Assembly: GCA_013396655.1 (NCBI GenBank)
Contig: WBMV01001920.1
Span: 260,536-324,535 of the forward strand
Reading direction: 5' to 3'
Length of the DNA stretch: 64,000 bases
DNA from: Campylorhamphus procurvoides
Taxonomy: Eukaryota; Chordata; Aves; Passeriformes; Dendrocolaptidae
In this document: positions 1 to 12,159 of the stretch, piece by piece
How positions within the stretch are numbered: the stretch's first letter is position 1
How the letters are laid out: every line of letters begins with the position of its first letter
The notes under the pieces: generated by a model
The model's database searches: none
The model's input: only the letters and a program-made list of their open reading frames with translations
Told to the model about the DNA's origin: nothing
Position numbers and translations under genes: made by a program

Positions 1-2239
1 AAGGAGTTCTGTTTTGCAGCTAAGTAATTTTTCCTTTCCAAGCCTCCATCCTCACACACATGGCATGTTCTTTACCTCTATTTACATGCTTTTTCCTACA
101 CCCACACAGGCACACATGCCCATACTCACACTCCCTTGCCCTATTTTTCCCACTCCTGCTGCCCTGGAAAGGCTGGAGGAGGTAATGGTGCACCATCTCA
201 GTTTATCCTGCATGGACCCATCCCCTGGGCTTCTACCCCGCACTCAGTCATCATCAGATGCACTCAGCTTCTCCTCCTCAAAGCCGATGGCAAGTACCCT
301 TGGTCAGCACTGGAAGGTTGGGGTAGCCTGGGAAGTGTGTCCTGACCCTTGAGCTCGGTCTTCAGACAAGGATCACAGCTGGCCAAGGCAGCTCCTGCTC
401 AGGGTGACCTGGGAAGAGTCAGTGCTGACTGGCTGATGTCCTTCACCAGTACCTACAGGGGCTGCACTGCTCAGCAAGGGTGTTGTTTTGGAGCATGAGA
501 TCGCTCAGGATTTCAGACCTTGACAACAGGGTAACAGCAACCTGCAACCTTCCACATGAAGATAACCAGCAGAGACCTCTTTCATTTGACGATGGGGAAA
601 AAAAAATAAAGAGGTCTTGACTGCTTTGTTCTAGCCCTGAGTGAGGAACTTTGATTAGCTGAACAAAAACCACTCAATCCCAAAAGCTTTTCTCTCTCTC
701 CTTCCTCTCTGAAGCATCCTGAGCACTCCACACACCTGCAGCACCCTGGGGTGATGGAAACAGCACACGTAGCCTCACATTTCCTAAAAGTCTGTGTTAT
801 TAAGGAAGATCTCTCCGGTGTTTTATGAAATCATAGGCAAAATCCTCAAGTCCTTTAAATTAAACTTTGAAAATAGCCACTTCTCCCTAATTCCTGTCTA
901 CATTGTATAAAAATGCCCCCCAAACTCTAACCAATCTCTTCTGCTTTTAAAGAGCAGCCTGTGCAGGAGGGGATGGGGTCACTGCTGGATGCATAAGGTG
1001 TCCTCGAGCCTCCAAGGGCACTTCCCTGTCAGGGTTTAATTTCTGGAAGAGCACTGCAATATGTTCACTCCGTAGGGCTTTGTCTGCACCAGCTCCTGCT
1101 CAACAACATCCCCAAACAAGTTGTCCCCAGGGTTTTAAACTCAGGGATCCACCTGTGCAGGAAATAATTTGCCCTATTAGTGATTCCACCACTGCTGTGA
1201 TCCATCGTGTCACTCCTTTGAGGAAAAATGAGGTCGTATTCACTGAAAACTCTCTCTCCCCTACACTGGACTTGGCCCAGCACCTCTGGACTTATTAATC
1301 AGCTTCTTCTGCTACCATGAAAAAATGTCCTGAGTGCCTCCTCCACAGTGCCTTCCCATGGGATGCCAACCCTGCTGTTGTCTCACTAGCTCTGTATGAT
1401 GTGACAGCAGTGGGAGGGTGGCCAGGGCTTCCACCACAGGCACAACCCGCTCCAGGGAACAAATCGGTCTGATCAGCTCCACTGACCTCCCTGCAGATGG
1501 TGACATGAGTGGGCAACTCCATCCACACTTCACATCTGCTCCTGAGTCTGTCTCCATGAACGATTCCACACACAAGGTTTAGATGGTCCCCATGGATATG
1601 CAAGCAGGGCTAAGCAAGCCTCCTGGTGGAATGACTTCTCACCTGAGCTTTCAGAAACAGAACCTGACAGTGCAAACTATTGATGGAGGGATGTGGCATC
1701 TTCCACTTACCTGTAGCACAGTATTAGTATCAGCAGTTTCACACCGGTGGAAGTTTGCCACCTGCTTGCATCAACAGAGTGAGAACGCAAATCTGCTGTA
1801 GCAACAAAACTCATGGATTTAGAACTTAGCTGGTGTGTGGATATTTTGCCACAGGTTAATCTTATCCATTTTGAAATCTAATTAAACCTCTGATGGCATC
1901 CCATTGCAACTATCAGTACAGCTGGAAGAATGGCACTGAAGATGGGCAGAATGTGCACAAGGAAGATGGATCTAGCCCAAGAGGCAAAGAGAGTCTGGAA
2001 TTTGGAAACATGGAATTAAATACTAGCTTTCATGACAGACCATGTAGGTGTAGTGTCTATGTCTTTATCTGCAGTGAAATCAATAAGTTTTAGTAAGGCA
2101 AGGATGGAAAAACAAGAAGAAACGGTCTTTCCAGGTGACCTGCTGTGCCATTCTCTTGACTGTTTCAGAGATGAGCAGCAGACCCAGTGCAACCTGTCTT
2201 CAGCTTATACACATGTCCTGCTCCACTCACAACTTCTAG
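1..2239. other. Unique sequence, no gene seen
   Basis: Only short open frames occur (none over 112 codons), on both strands and with no recognised similarity. There is a short A8 run near 600. No repeat family was recognised. Confidence 0.6.
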
Positions 2240-2560
2240 ACTTCTGCAGAAGCATTAATTACTATTGCCTTTGCAAAAAAGAGCATCTAATTGCACCACA
2301 GGACCTGATGCATGTGCAAGGGGATACATCAAATTACAAACCACTGTTCTTCTAAGCTGCAATGTCTGTATTTGCACCAGGCTGCAAGTTACTCTGGCAA
2401 GAAAATGCATGTTAGAGCTTTGTAAAGTACTGGGCACATTAGTCAACATGGCCATTAAAACAAATATTGCAGCTGTGGGGGCAGATGTTAAAATGCTCGT
2501 ATCTTTTATGGTAACCGTATTAATCCAAGAGGAAATAAATTTATGATCAACCTGTTGATT
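2240..2560. promoter_or_regulatory. Candidate conserved non-coding block
   Basis: The block is open on both strands over long stretches: a 93-codon frame on plus (2265-2546) and part of a 189-codon frame on minus (2255-2824). It is not a repeat I recognise. Neither frame shows a known domain. The text (cattaattactattgcc, gcatgttagagctttg, taaccgtattaatcc) looks more like regulatory than coding sequence. An old coding remnant is the alternative. Confidence 0.22.
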
Positions 2561-5500
2561 GCCAAGACTGAGGTTGTCAAGATTTCCCTCTGTGCAGCAC
2601 CACATAGGATATAGTTGTGTGGCCCAACTCAACTGTGCCTGGCAAGCAGGGTCACAAACCTTCTCTTGTTCTGAGTATGCATGGGACCTGATCCCTACCT
2701 GATGTCCCTCAGAATCATCTACATTACCCTGAGTTAGTATCCTCAGAACTCTCTGAGAAATAAGGTGCTGTGATCCACTGAGATACTGGGGGAAAGCACT
2801 GTGGTCTGGTGGAGAAAGGATCATGCTCCAGCAAGGCTGGGAGAGGCCAGGAGGTGTGCAGTGCCATGCACCTGTCTACCCACCTGTGAGTCTGCAAACC
2901 AGGGGAAAGTGAAATATCTCTGCCCACACCACTGTCATTGCAGAGGGCTGGGGAGCAGGGAGGGCTTAGTAATACTGAGAACAAAGAAGTCTGCCTTAGT
3001 CAGATATTTTTAATGATCTCTCCCCACACAGGGCAGGAAGTGAAACCAAGGTCCCAGTCAAACCCCTCACCCGCACTCCCCCTCAGCAGGTCCCACTATG
3101 CTGGTGTGTGGCAGTGGGTGAGACATTGTGCTTTCAGTCAGCATGGCTGGGGTGCTGTGATCTGGGCCCTCACACTGCCACTTACCACCCTCCCTAGCCC
3201 TGCCCAGCCCCATCTGCCCCCATGCCAGCCATGCTGCCCACGGTGGGGATGCCCAGGCAAGGCTGGGCTATGGGAGGAGGACAAAGACTAGATTCTTGAC
3301 CTGATGTCATATAATCTAGGATGATCTCTTTCTGACCTTGTTTCCAGCCCAAATGGGACTTTGAAGGCCTGCTAAAGCTCCCAGTGACCACATGTCCCAA
3401 TCCTCAAGGGATTGTGTGGACAAGCTGGTCCCTGGCAATTGCTCCCTTGGAATCTGTGGCAGCACTGGTTTTATTGCTGTCATACTGAAGTCTTTCCCTC
3501 CTTTGGTGTTGTCCTACTGACTGAACAGTATGTGGTAGGCAGATTAGAAGGACTCCATCTGATCCCTGTGCGAATGCAGCCCTTTGTGAAACAGAATGCA
3601 GGTGCTGTGTGATGTTGCACAGCAAGGATACCAAGAAGCTCAAAGCAGATGCTGAAAGGAAAGAAAGGTGGAAAGCAGGAAACATTTGCTGCCTGCTGAG
3701 GCTCCCAGGTGCCCAGTGCTCTAGCTTTTACCAGCAGGGCTTCAGATCAGCAGTGTCCTTGGGAAACTACCTCTGGGACAAAACACAGACTTGGATCAGC
3801 CCCATTCCGTGATTCAGCTTTAGGTGCTGAGGATGGGTGTCCCAAAAGTAGCATAAGGAGGTGGTGGCTTGGTCCACTTGGAGGCTCTTTAGGAGACATT
3901 CCTGCAAGAAAACTATAAGCAGTGATATCCCCTCATGGCAAAGCCCAGCTTTCAGGATCAAAATGAGGTAAAGAGAAAAATTTGAAGATGTTTCTGCTTT
4001 TAGAGGCTGTGAGTGAAGACTATGGGATAGATCCTGTCCTCAGATTCCTGTAAGATTCTTGAAAAGTGAAATCACTTGAATGTAAGTGGACTGAGGAGGA
4101 TGTTACATTGCAAGCTCTTCTCCAGGTGCTTCTTGATACCTGTTCCCGTGGCATTTATAGGAAGGGAATATCTTCACTTCATGTCCCTATACTGGACTTC
4201 AGACAGATGTTCCCAGCCTGCCAGATGAGACCCTGAGGGATGCCATAGCCCCACTGGCTTCAGGAAGCCACAGCAAATTGTCCTCTGCTACTGTGCCTGG
4301 CAGCTTTGTGTGGTCAGAGGACATTTTTGCTGTGTACAAAGTGGCTGGACAGAAGAGTCGACTGGCAAACACATTAGGACTGTGGGTCCATTCCCTCTAA
4401 CAAGGACAGCTCAAGGGAAGTGACCAAACAGTGGCACAGTCCTCCCCTCCCCTCAGCCTCATCTGCAGGGCTTGGTCAAAGGTCTTTTTATTACTGTTCT
4501 CTGCTCCAATTAAAACATCCTACTGATTGTGCTTGGCAGACTCTCAACAGCATCCAGAACTAAAGACTGTTAACAGGATACAATCAGCTAGGTTCAAGGC
4601 TTGAAGTAAGCCAGAGGGGTAGGGAGGCTTTGCCAACTGCAGAGTGCCAAGTCCTATGGTCTGCCCATTTTAATTCTGGCTGCTAATTGCTTTCCAGAAG
4701 CACCCACAGGTCCCAAGTGACAATCAGAAGCCAGTGGCCAAAAATGCACATACCCAGAGCAACAGGAAGCCCAGATTCAGAGAGCTGCATGGCCCCCTTG
4801 CATCCGAGGTTTTCCCATGGACCAAAGAAGGGCGGCAGGGTCAGAGTAGTGGCCTGTGCCAGTGGATTTTTGTCAAACCACCACGGTGGCCATGAGGACA
4901 GAGTGCCCCCCTGCCAGTTGAACATTGCTCAGTGTTATCTGAGGCCCACTGGGCATTTTGCACACCCTGATGGGATTGCTCGGGCTGACTGGGAATTCAG
5001 TCCTTGCAGGAGCTGTCTTCCGATGATCACCACATCCCTCACGTCTGCAGAGAGCTGTGGTTTGCAGAAAGGTTTCCACCAGCAGCAAATCAACCAAGTA
5101 GCCTTTCTCTGGGTTGCAAAGGAGGAATTAGAAACAAACAAAAGACATAGTTGCCTCATACACTAAGAAACAGCGTCTGAAGAAATCTGTGTCCATAAGT
5201 CTCTGTGTGACAATTGAAGCTTAATAATACGCAGAAAAGAGATATCTTAGAACCCCTATGGAAGGGGAGAAAGAAAGAGGTCACAGCCCAATTCCCAGAT
5301 TAATTGGCTTATGGGACAAGCATCTCACAGAGGGTCTGAAGACCCCTTTGTCAGGTCCCAGGCAGGACCATGACCCCTTTGCTAATTGCAGTCCTGCTTA
5401 GGGAGATGGAAGCAGGACACTTTGACACTGAACTGTAACATTTAAGCATTTCTGTGGGAGAATGAAAGATGAGGTGAGCAGGGGGTGCTCTGCTAAACTC

Positions 5501-6054
5501 TGTGGTCCGGATAGGTCAGTACAGGCTTGCAACAATGCAAGAGAGATTGCAAAAAGCAAAAGAAACAAGCAGATTTGAAACAAGCAGATTTGAAACAAGA
5601 AATGACCAGTCTGATTTCTTCACGCAAGCTGAAAGAAATACAAGGTGTGAACCAGGCCCTGAGGAAAATAACAAGTGATTCACACTAGTTTGGAGGTTGT
5701 AAGATGCAGCAATTTTCTTTCCAGCTCAGCTACAATGGCAAGTGAGTTTGATTTTTACAATTCATTCACTTTCAATGACCTATGACTCTTGTTAGTGACT
5801 GAGCTAAGAACACAACTTTCAGATAGAAAAGTTTTCCGTTGACAAGGTGGTCTTTGTAATTGCTTCCTCATGTTTGTTTTGATTTTCTTTTAATTTACAA
5901 ACATATATATATTTTCCTTATTGTTTCTGACACCTTTCAGCAAAAAGCACAGCTTTGTGGGTCTCCTGCCATTCCCGACCAATGTGCAGGGAAATGGCTC
6001 TGCATGCTGTGTGGGAACTGTGCCAGCAATTCCAAAGATCAAGAAGGGAAACAG
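2561..6054. other. Unique sequence, no gene seen
   Basis: There are several 60-160 codon frames; the largest (4687-5166, plus) is mirrored by open minus-strand frames and has no known domain. The stretch 3283-3345 faintly recalls an old CR1 end, but too weakly to call. A small tandem duplication at 5566 is listed separately. Confidence 0.55.
5566..5600 (+). repeat. 15-bp tandem duplication
   Basis: The unit caagcagatttgaaa occurs at 5566-5580 and 5581-5595, with a partial third copy (caag). It is perfect, so the duplication is recent or under slippage. Confidence 0.9.
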
Positions 6055-6086
6055 ATAATGCAAATAAATCATAATGCAAATAAATC
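6055..6086 (+). repeat. Perfect 16-bp tandem duplication with two octamers
   Basis: The unit ataatgcaaataaatc occurs twice with no gap (6055-6070 and 6071-6086). Each copy contains ATGCAAAT (6058-6065 and 6074-6081), the exact octamer bound by POU/Oct factors. The repeat doubles the site at a 16-bp spacing, about one and a half helical turns. Confidence 0.95.
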
Positions 6087-9000
6087 ATAGGCACAATGGA
6101 AGACTATAGGGACTGGTGGCCTTAACCTCATCTAGACCAACAAAAATCAAAGGTTAATGCAGGTGTCACTTGAAAGGTAATTTCCTATTGATTTGCAAGT
6201 AGGTCCCTGACCTACTGACCTTCGTGATACAGGAAACACGAGATCCCTTGGAGCAACATATGTGCAGGCAAATGTGTTATTTACTTTGGTAGTCCCTCTA
6301 GTATTTATAGGCCAAGGCAGGACCAATAGAGATAACCTAAGGAATGTGGTAGCCCTTGTAAAGATTTCTGTCTCACACTTAAATATTTGGGCAGCAAAAT
6401 AGCAACCTTGATCATAATTTGACAGAAGAAAACCACAAGGGTGCTGCCCAATTTCTACATCCTCTTACAGGCAATAAAAACCACCCATAAATAATGTTCA
6501 TGCAATGCCTCAGGAGCATCTTGCAAGGGTCAGCTCAAGACTTGCTGGACATGATTCATGTTGTACAGAGGTGTAAATCCATACACTTCTGCAGAGCTGT
6601 TCCTGGGCTGCACGGCGGGAGGGGCTGGATGAGCTGGATTCAGGAGCACACAGCAGCATGGTGCTGCTGGTGGGGGCCACAGTTTGAGCTGGTCTGGTAA
6701 AACACCTCCAGGGGCTCAACTCTGAGCCTGGAGCCATGAGGCAACAACAAATCTTCTGTGGCTTGGCCACAGATTGAAAACTGGAATCAGAATTTTTTTT
6801 TCCTGTTTCTTCAGTAGGAAATTGGGGATTTTTTAATGAAAAACTGAAAACCTCAAAAAGGCTTATCACAGAGAGATGGCTGCAGCACTCCCTGAGGATT
6901 TTAATTATGTCTTGCTCTCCCTCTGCTTGAGCTGCCATTGATGGCCTATGATTCACAGCTGATGGGAGAGGAGATAGAGTGTGCAGGGAGCTCACCTCCA
7001 CCCCAGGAAGCACGAAAGGGTGTAGGGCTTCCAACCTGAGAGTTGGCAGAAGATTTCCCAACTCAGAGAGATTTACATTTACAAATAAAAAGTGAATGTT
7101 TTCAGTGGCTGGAAGGATAAGGAGAAAAGTGGTGTAGAAACAAGGAATACACTATTTTTGACCACATACAACAGAGCTTGCACATCCTAAGCTCACCTCT
7201 CTTTTCTTCCAGCAATTAAGCATGTCAGTCTACCACACTTCTCAGCTATGTTCAGCAGTCCTTGTGTTCCCATCCCTGGTGTGCCAATACTGTCCTGGGC
7301 ACTCCCTGTGCTTGTCCAGTCTGTCTCCTTTCCACGCAAAGGAAGGAGTCACTATCCAGGAACTGGACCTAGGGTTGTACAAGACAAGCAGTAAAGGAGA
7401 TGGGGCTTCTCCTCTGCAGAGTTTCATAGCATCTGGAAGGTGCCAAAGCTTGCAGAAGTGTTGCTGTCATTCCCCAGCTCCCCTTGCTACTGCTGAGAGC
7501 AAGACTCAGGGGTGGGAATGTTGCAGAGTCTCTATGGCCTGCTGGGAAACATCTGGATCAGGGCTATACGGGTCTGCCAGCTCTGGGGGAATCCGATTCT
7601 CATCCTCTCACAGAAAGACTCTCAGACATTTTTTTCAGCTCTGCTTTCCACTTCCCATGCCATCCCATCCCAGTTCTCATTCCTCCTTTTCATTCCCACT
7701 CCTGGGGCCTTGATCTCCCTGCCAAGCTGGGTCTTCTCCAGCAGGCTGCTGGCTGTTGCCTTCTGCCCCACATGGCCTGCTGCTGGTGATGCATCCAGAC
7801 TGCCTCAAAATTTGGGACACAGAATCTGGCAGTCACACCATGACCCACCCAAGCTGGGAGTCTATTGCAGCCTGGGGACCCAGCCCAGGTGTGACTCAAG
7901 CTGCTCACTACCTGCCATGGCTTCCAACTGGGAAGATCATTATATACCTTGTGCTCTGGGCTGGCTTCCCAGGAGACCCAATTTCATGCAAGGATTTCAG
8001 GAACAGAACCAGTCTTGCACATACTGGTGCTGGTTACAGCTTCAATCCAGCCAGGCATTTCCCTTCACGGGAAAAAGCCCCTTCATGGGGCTGAGTCAGT
8101 ACCCACCAAAGAGCATAGCCGGGCTGTACTGCTGTCTGCATCCTTGTGGCAGGATTCCCCTACCTTCTGCCAAGAAACACAGGAGTGATATGAATTTGAT
8201 TTCATGGTGGAAGAAATCAGTCACACGGAGGTTTAATCATACTCTACTTTTTCAGACCTGCCCACCCCTTTTGGAGGACCACAGTGAATTCAGGTGTGAT
8301 CTGGGTTGAACTTAGCTGGCATGTGCAGCACCTGATCTATATGTGCTTCTGCTGTTCCTTGGTTGGAAATGGTATTTACACACTGAAAGAAATCTCTGGG
8401 CAAAGCTATTTCTGAATTATAAAGGACAAGAAACCCTATAGAATAAGTTTAATTAAAGCTGTACCACAGGTGACTGACTCTGTTGCCCACAGTTGTTCAG
8501 TGCCAAGGCAGAGAGTGACACAGCTAAAGCTCATGATAGAAAATGCAGAAATACAGTGACTATTTACACCAGTGGTCTTGCATATCTGCTACAGTCAGGC
8601 TTTGCTCAGCTCTGAAGGAGAAGGCATTGACTGCTCTCAAAATGTGGTCTGCACTGAGATTCACAGGGATGGTATTCACAGCCTTCATTCTGTAATGCTG
8701 TCAACTTTTTACTGATACAGTGGGCACTTGTGTCAGCTCCTCTGCAAAGGGCAAATGAGGTTTCAAGTGCAAAATCAGGGCATCTTTTAATAGGTCATGA
8801 CAGCACGAGATGGGTAAGGTAGGAGAAAATCCACAACATAGGTCTCCCTGAGAAGAACCCTTTAAAAAAGAATTAGCTTGCGGCCTTTGACCCCTTTTAC
8901 ATACACAAACCCGGGTTGCAAAGCAGAGTGATGCTGCTGGGTGGTGTTAGAGGTTGATGGCTGCTCCTCCCTACACAAACTCCCCCAGATGCTGCCGAGG

Positions 9001-10004
9001 AATGGAGTAGCAGTTGGTTATTATTTTTAGCCCCCTGTTCACGTGGTCTGAAGATCAGATGCACATTCCCAGATGCTCATTCCACAAATGCCGAGATCCC
9101 TCCAGCCCTCGCACAGAGCTGGCACAGCACATTGCAGTGCTGGGGATAACAGCAGGGGCTGGAGGTTCAGCTCCCCCCATCCCACAGACCCACATGTCCA
9201 CGTGCATGTACACACCACCTGCTTCACTCAGGAAGCCTCCAGTGAAAAAGGCTTTCTAGGAAACTTGAAAAAATGAACATGAGGAAGTCAAACTGTATCA
9301 ATCCATCAGGGTACACATGCTGATGAACAGCCTGCACACCCGGAGGACACAGGCTTGCTGTGAAGGTGAAGGGCCATGTTTCAAAGGGATAAACACGGCA
9401 GGGACAAAGAGAGCAGGAGGCAGGGGCTGCCCGTGGGAGGATCGGGGTGTTAAAAGGAGGATCCAGGAGAGCAGGAGCTGCACCAGGCAACGAGGGTGAG
9501 CCAGGCAGTTGCGATCCCTCTACCAGGCACTGCTAGGGTGGGAATCACTTCATCCCTCAACGGAGAAGGTGATACAGGAGGGTGCAGGGAAGGAAAAGAG
9601 AAAAAGAAGTTCTTGAAGGAAATAATACAGGTGAAGAGCAATGAGAGCATCCTCAGCTCTCGCCTGATGTTTGAAGAAGCTGGAGGGGAACTCTGACATG
9701 TCTGAGGTGTGGGGAACAAACTGGGCACATGCAGAGCATCCAAAAGACATGCACACTCAGTCTAACCCTGTGGAAACATGTGTGAGCTCCCTTCCCCATG
9801 CCCACAGAGCTCTGAATGGGCTGCCTGGCATCTGAAATGTCAGATGAATGTCTGAAGCTCTCACCTTCTGCCCAGGCAACAGTTCTGGGGCAGGTAAAAG
9901 AAATGCTTGGGGTAACCCTGGTCCCAGGAAGTTCTGCTGGGAGTTGATATGGTATGTGAGTTGAACAATGGCAGGCTTGCCCAACTATGGGAGCTAAAAC
10001 ATGA
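6087..10004. other. Unique sequence, no gene seen
   Basis: Apart from the doubtful long frame at 7518-8309, only short frames are present. A MEF2-type ttatttttag occurs at 9021-9030. No mobile element was recognised. Confidence 0.55.
7518..8309 (+). other. Longest open frame, doubtful as a gene
   Basis: This frame has 263 codons from the first ATG (7518) to TGA (8307-8309). It is rich in Ser, Pro, Leu, Trp and Cys, which is typical of frames that open by chance in C/T-rich DNA. I see no signal peptide, domain, zinc finger or repeat that I recognise. Other frames over the same bases are also open for long stretches (7484-7789, 7756-8094 and 7949-8188 on plus), pointing to locally low stop density rather than selection. 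I regard it as non-coding unless transcript or conservation data say otherwise. Confidence 0.1.
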
Positions 10005-10215
10005 TCCAGTGGCTGCAATCTGAGGCCAGACAAATGCAGATCAGGTGTAAGATGTGTTTCTCTTGGGAACTTAATTGGCTACTGGCACAGCTTTGGAGCA
10101 CTGTGATGGATTCTCCATTACTGGCAAGGGTCCCTTTTGCATTTGGAGGTATCTCTGGGCACTCTGCTCTTGTTGGAGGTGAGATATCGATCTAGTGGCA
10201 GAATTGTCAGGGGAA
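10005..10215 (+). mobile_element. Ancient CR1 LINE tail, plus strand
   Basis: This is a degraded 3' CR1 segment in forward orientation. Recognisable pieces in order are a gtggctgcaatctgaggccag block matching the tggctggaa...gaagctag motif, gacaaatgcagatcagg (10029-10045), ggaacttaattgg near 10067, gtgatggattctccattact (10102-10121), and a terminal part with ggaggtgagatatcgatctag (10175-10195) matching the ggaggtcagactagatgat motif. It represents the same part of the element as the left third of the minus-strand copy at 25098-26265. It is heavily diverged and non-coding. The assignment comes from memory of the turtle and crocodile CR1 tail; a RepeatMasker run would settle it. Confidence 0.65.
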
Positions 10216-10774
10216 CAGCCCAAGGCCTGGGCTGCCTGAGCCATCAGCAGCAGTGGAGCATTCTTGATGGTGTCAGTTTTGGCTCCAGTGGAGATTTGGG
10301 CTGGCACCAAAACTGAGAAGAGACAAAGCCTTGCAGATAAGACCCAGGCTACTAAAACACCTCTGGTCTCAGTGGTGGATGTCAAGTGACCTTGAAACCT
10401 GTGACAAGGCACAAGGATCATGGGGACCTGAGAAAGCCCTGCTCCGTGGCAGGGCCATTCTCATGAAGTTACTACTCATTTGCTCATGGCAGCACTGCAG
10501 TGGGCAAGCCATGTCTTGAGTGTCCAAGGCCAAAGGCAGGCATGGCTTTGCCTGCTCCACAGTCTCCAAACCTTCCCACGCTCATCTTCCCTTGCTCAGG
10601 CCACTTAGGCAGCTGTATGGCTGGGAGAGGCTCAGAGTGAGGTTGTGGGCTCAGGAGGACTTTGGCAAGCTACTGGGGTTGCCCTTGGCTTAGTTGCTGA
10701 AAGAAAACTACTTTTCTTGCTTATGGCAAATTGTGTTTTCTTGCAAGGCTTCTGTCTCTTAGACCAGTTTCTGG

Positions 10775-10840
10775 CAGATAGCTGTGGAGTGAGTCACTTT
10801 TCTTCATGCCTCAATTTCCAAACTAGCTGAGAGGCCGAGT
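10775..10840 (+). mobile_element. Possible MIR core fragment
   Basis: The stretch gctgtggagtgagtcactt followed by atgcctcaatttcc fits the MIR core pattern (gctgtgtgacc...caagtcactt...tgcctcagtttcc) with a small deletion. No flanking parts of the element are clear, so this is a tentative call. Confidence 0.4.
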
Positions 10841-11196
10841 CTGTTCACCTTGATTCAGTCACAGCACACCTGAGAGAAAAGGAGAGGTTGAACCAAACCT
10901 GCAGCCTTAAGCCCACAACTTCCAGGAGCAAAGCCTCACAGCTCCTGATATCGCACTTCTTACCAGCACAGTCATCTTGAGAGGGTTGTTGTGATACACT
11001 GAGAGGCTTCTAGCCCACGGACACTCAGCAACTGTGACTGCAGTGTGGCACTACCTGCTGTGCATCTCCCTTGAGCTCTGTTTCTTCCTGGCATGTCCAG
11101 GGAATCCCACCTTCCAGTGTTGGCAGCAGCAATCACCCTGGGGGCAGGGTCCAAGGAGCACTATGTATACTCCGGCAGCTCTGCATAGCCAGCCTT

Positions 11197-11244
11197 GAAG
11201 GGAAAAGGGAAGAAGGGGGAAAAGGGAAGAAGGGGAAAAAGGGA
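11197..11244 (+). repeat. 48-nt pure purine tract (GA-rich)
   Basis: There is no pyrimidine on the plus strand from 11197 to 11244. The tract is built from imperfect copies of a unit close to gggaaaagggaagaagg. Such tracts are prone to replication slippage, and because parts are mirror symmetric they can form triplex (H-DNA) in supercoiled DNA. They are also common neutral simple repeats in vertebrates. Confidence 0.9.
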
Positions 11245-12007
11245 CTTTCAGGTTCACAGCAACCCAGAGCATCTCTGGGGAGCAGACAAACCTTTCCCAG
11301 ATACAGAAGGATCTCTGCATGTATAAATGTAATAACCCTCATCAGGGCATGGCATTCTTTTCACAATAAAAATTTAACATACTCAGACTAGCAAGCAGAG
11401 GAAATGTTTGCTGCTTTTATTAATAACCTGAAGAGACCTGCACCTTCTGTTCTTTAGCCATAAACTGCCAGCCCCATATGGAGAAGATTTTCTAATGATC
11501 CTTCAATTTTCCACAATACTCTATTGAAATATACAGAATCATTTCTATTCCCATTTCTGTTCTTCTGAAGATCAGTAATTTGTGAATTACTGCAGTACTC
11601 CTGATGATGGGCTTTCGCTGTCTGCAGGTCAGGAGCACTCTCCTCTGCTAAAAAGTACAAAATGGGAATCAGGCCTTTCTGGCTACCTAATCTATGCAGC
11701 AATCAAGAACTACAAATATTGTGAAATACTCTCAGGAAAAAATCTGGTTGCTGTTCCAGCCCTTAGAAAGCATTTTCCTGTGTCCACTGCTGCCCTTTAA
11801 ACTCCAAGCAGCTAAAGCAGGACCTGCTTTCCCAGCTGTCCACTGAATTGATTTCCTCTTTGTTTGTTATTGTGTCTGGGATCCTTTTCTCTGTTAAACC
11901 TGTGTACCCATAGACAAACACACAAACATAGACACATACAGAGATGTCCTGCCCATGGCAGATCCCATCTCTGTTCTAGGGAGAAGTGTGGTCAATGACT
12001 GTTAGGT

Positions 12008-12150
12008 TAGCCTGGGGCTGGGACACCTGGACTCTATTCCAGACCTGCAGGTTGCATGTCTGCGATGTGTTGTGCCTCAGCTCCTTTGACTTGAACAGAG
12101 GAGGGATGATTCTGATCTCCATTGCAAGGTGCTTTCAGATCTAGAGACAA
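12008..12150 (+). mobile_element. MIR/CORE-SINE relic
   Basis: This is an ancient tRNA-derived SINE in forward orientation. It keeps the order of the amniote MIR consensus: gggacacctggactctattcc-like text (the ggagacctgggttctattcc block), a central tgtgcctcagctcc (matching tgtgcctcagtttcc), a gaggatgat-like stretch, and caaggtgctttcagatctagag near 12125-12146 (matching aaagcgctttgagatctac). Its length is close to that of the core plus 3' part. The tRNA-like head is not recognisable. Confidence 0.65.
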
Positions 12151-12159
12151 GAAGAGCTG

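Noticed and set aside
3283..3345. Faint similarity to a CR1 3' end (gatgatctctttctgaccttg).
   Set aside because: Only one block fits, and the flanks do not follow the element, so chance is likely.
4687..5166. 159-codon plus-strand frame considered as a gene.
   Set aside because: No domain recognised, and overlapping minus-strand frames are equally open; composition is typical of chance frames.
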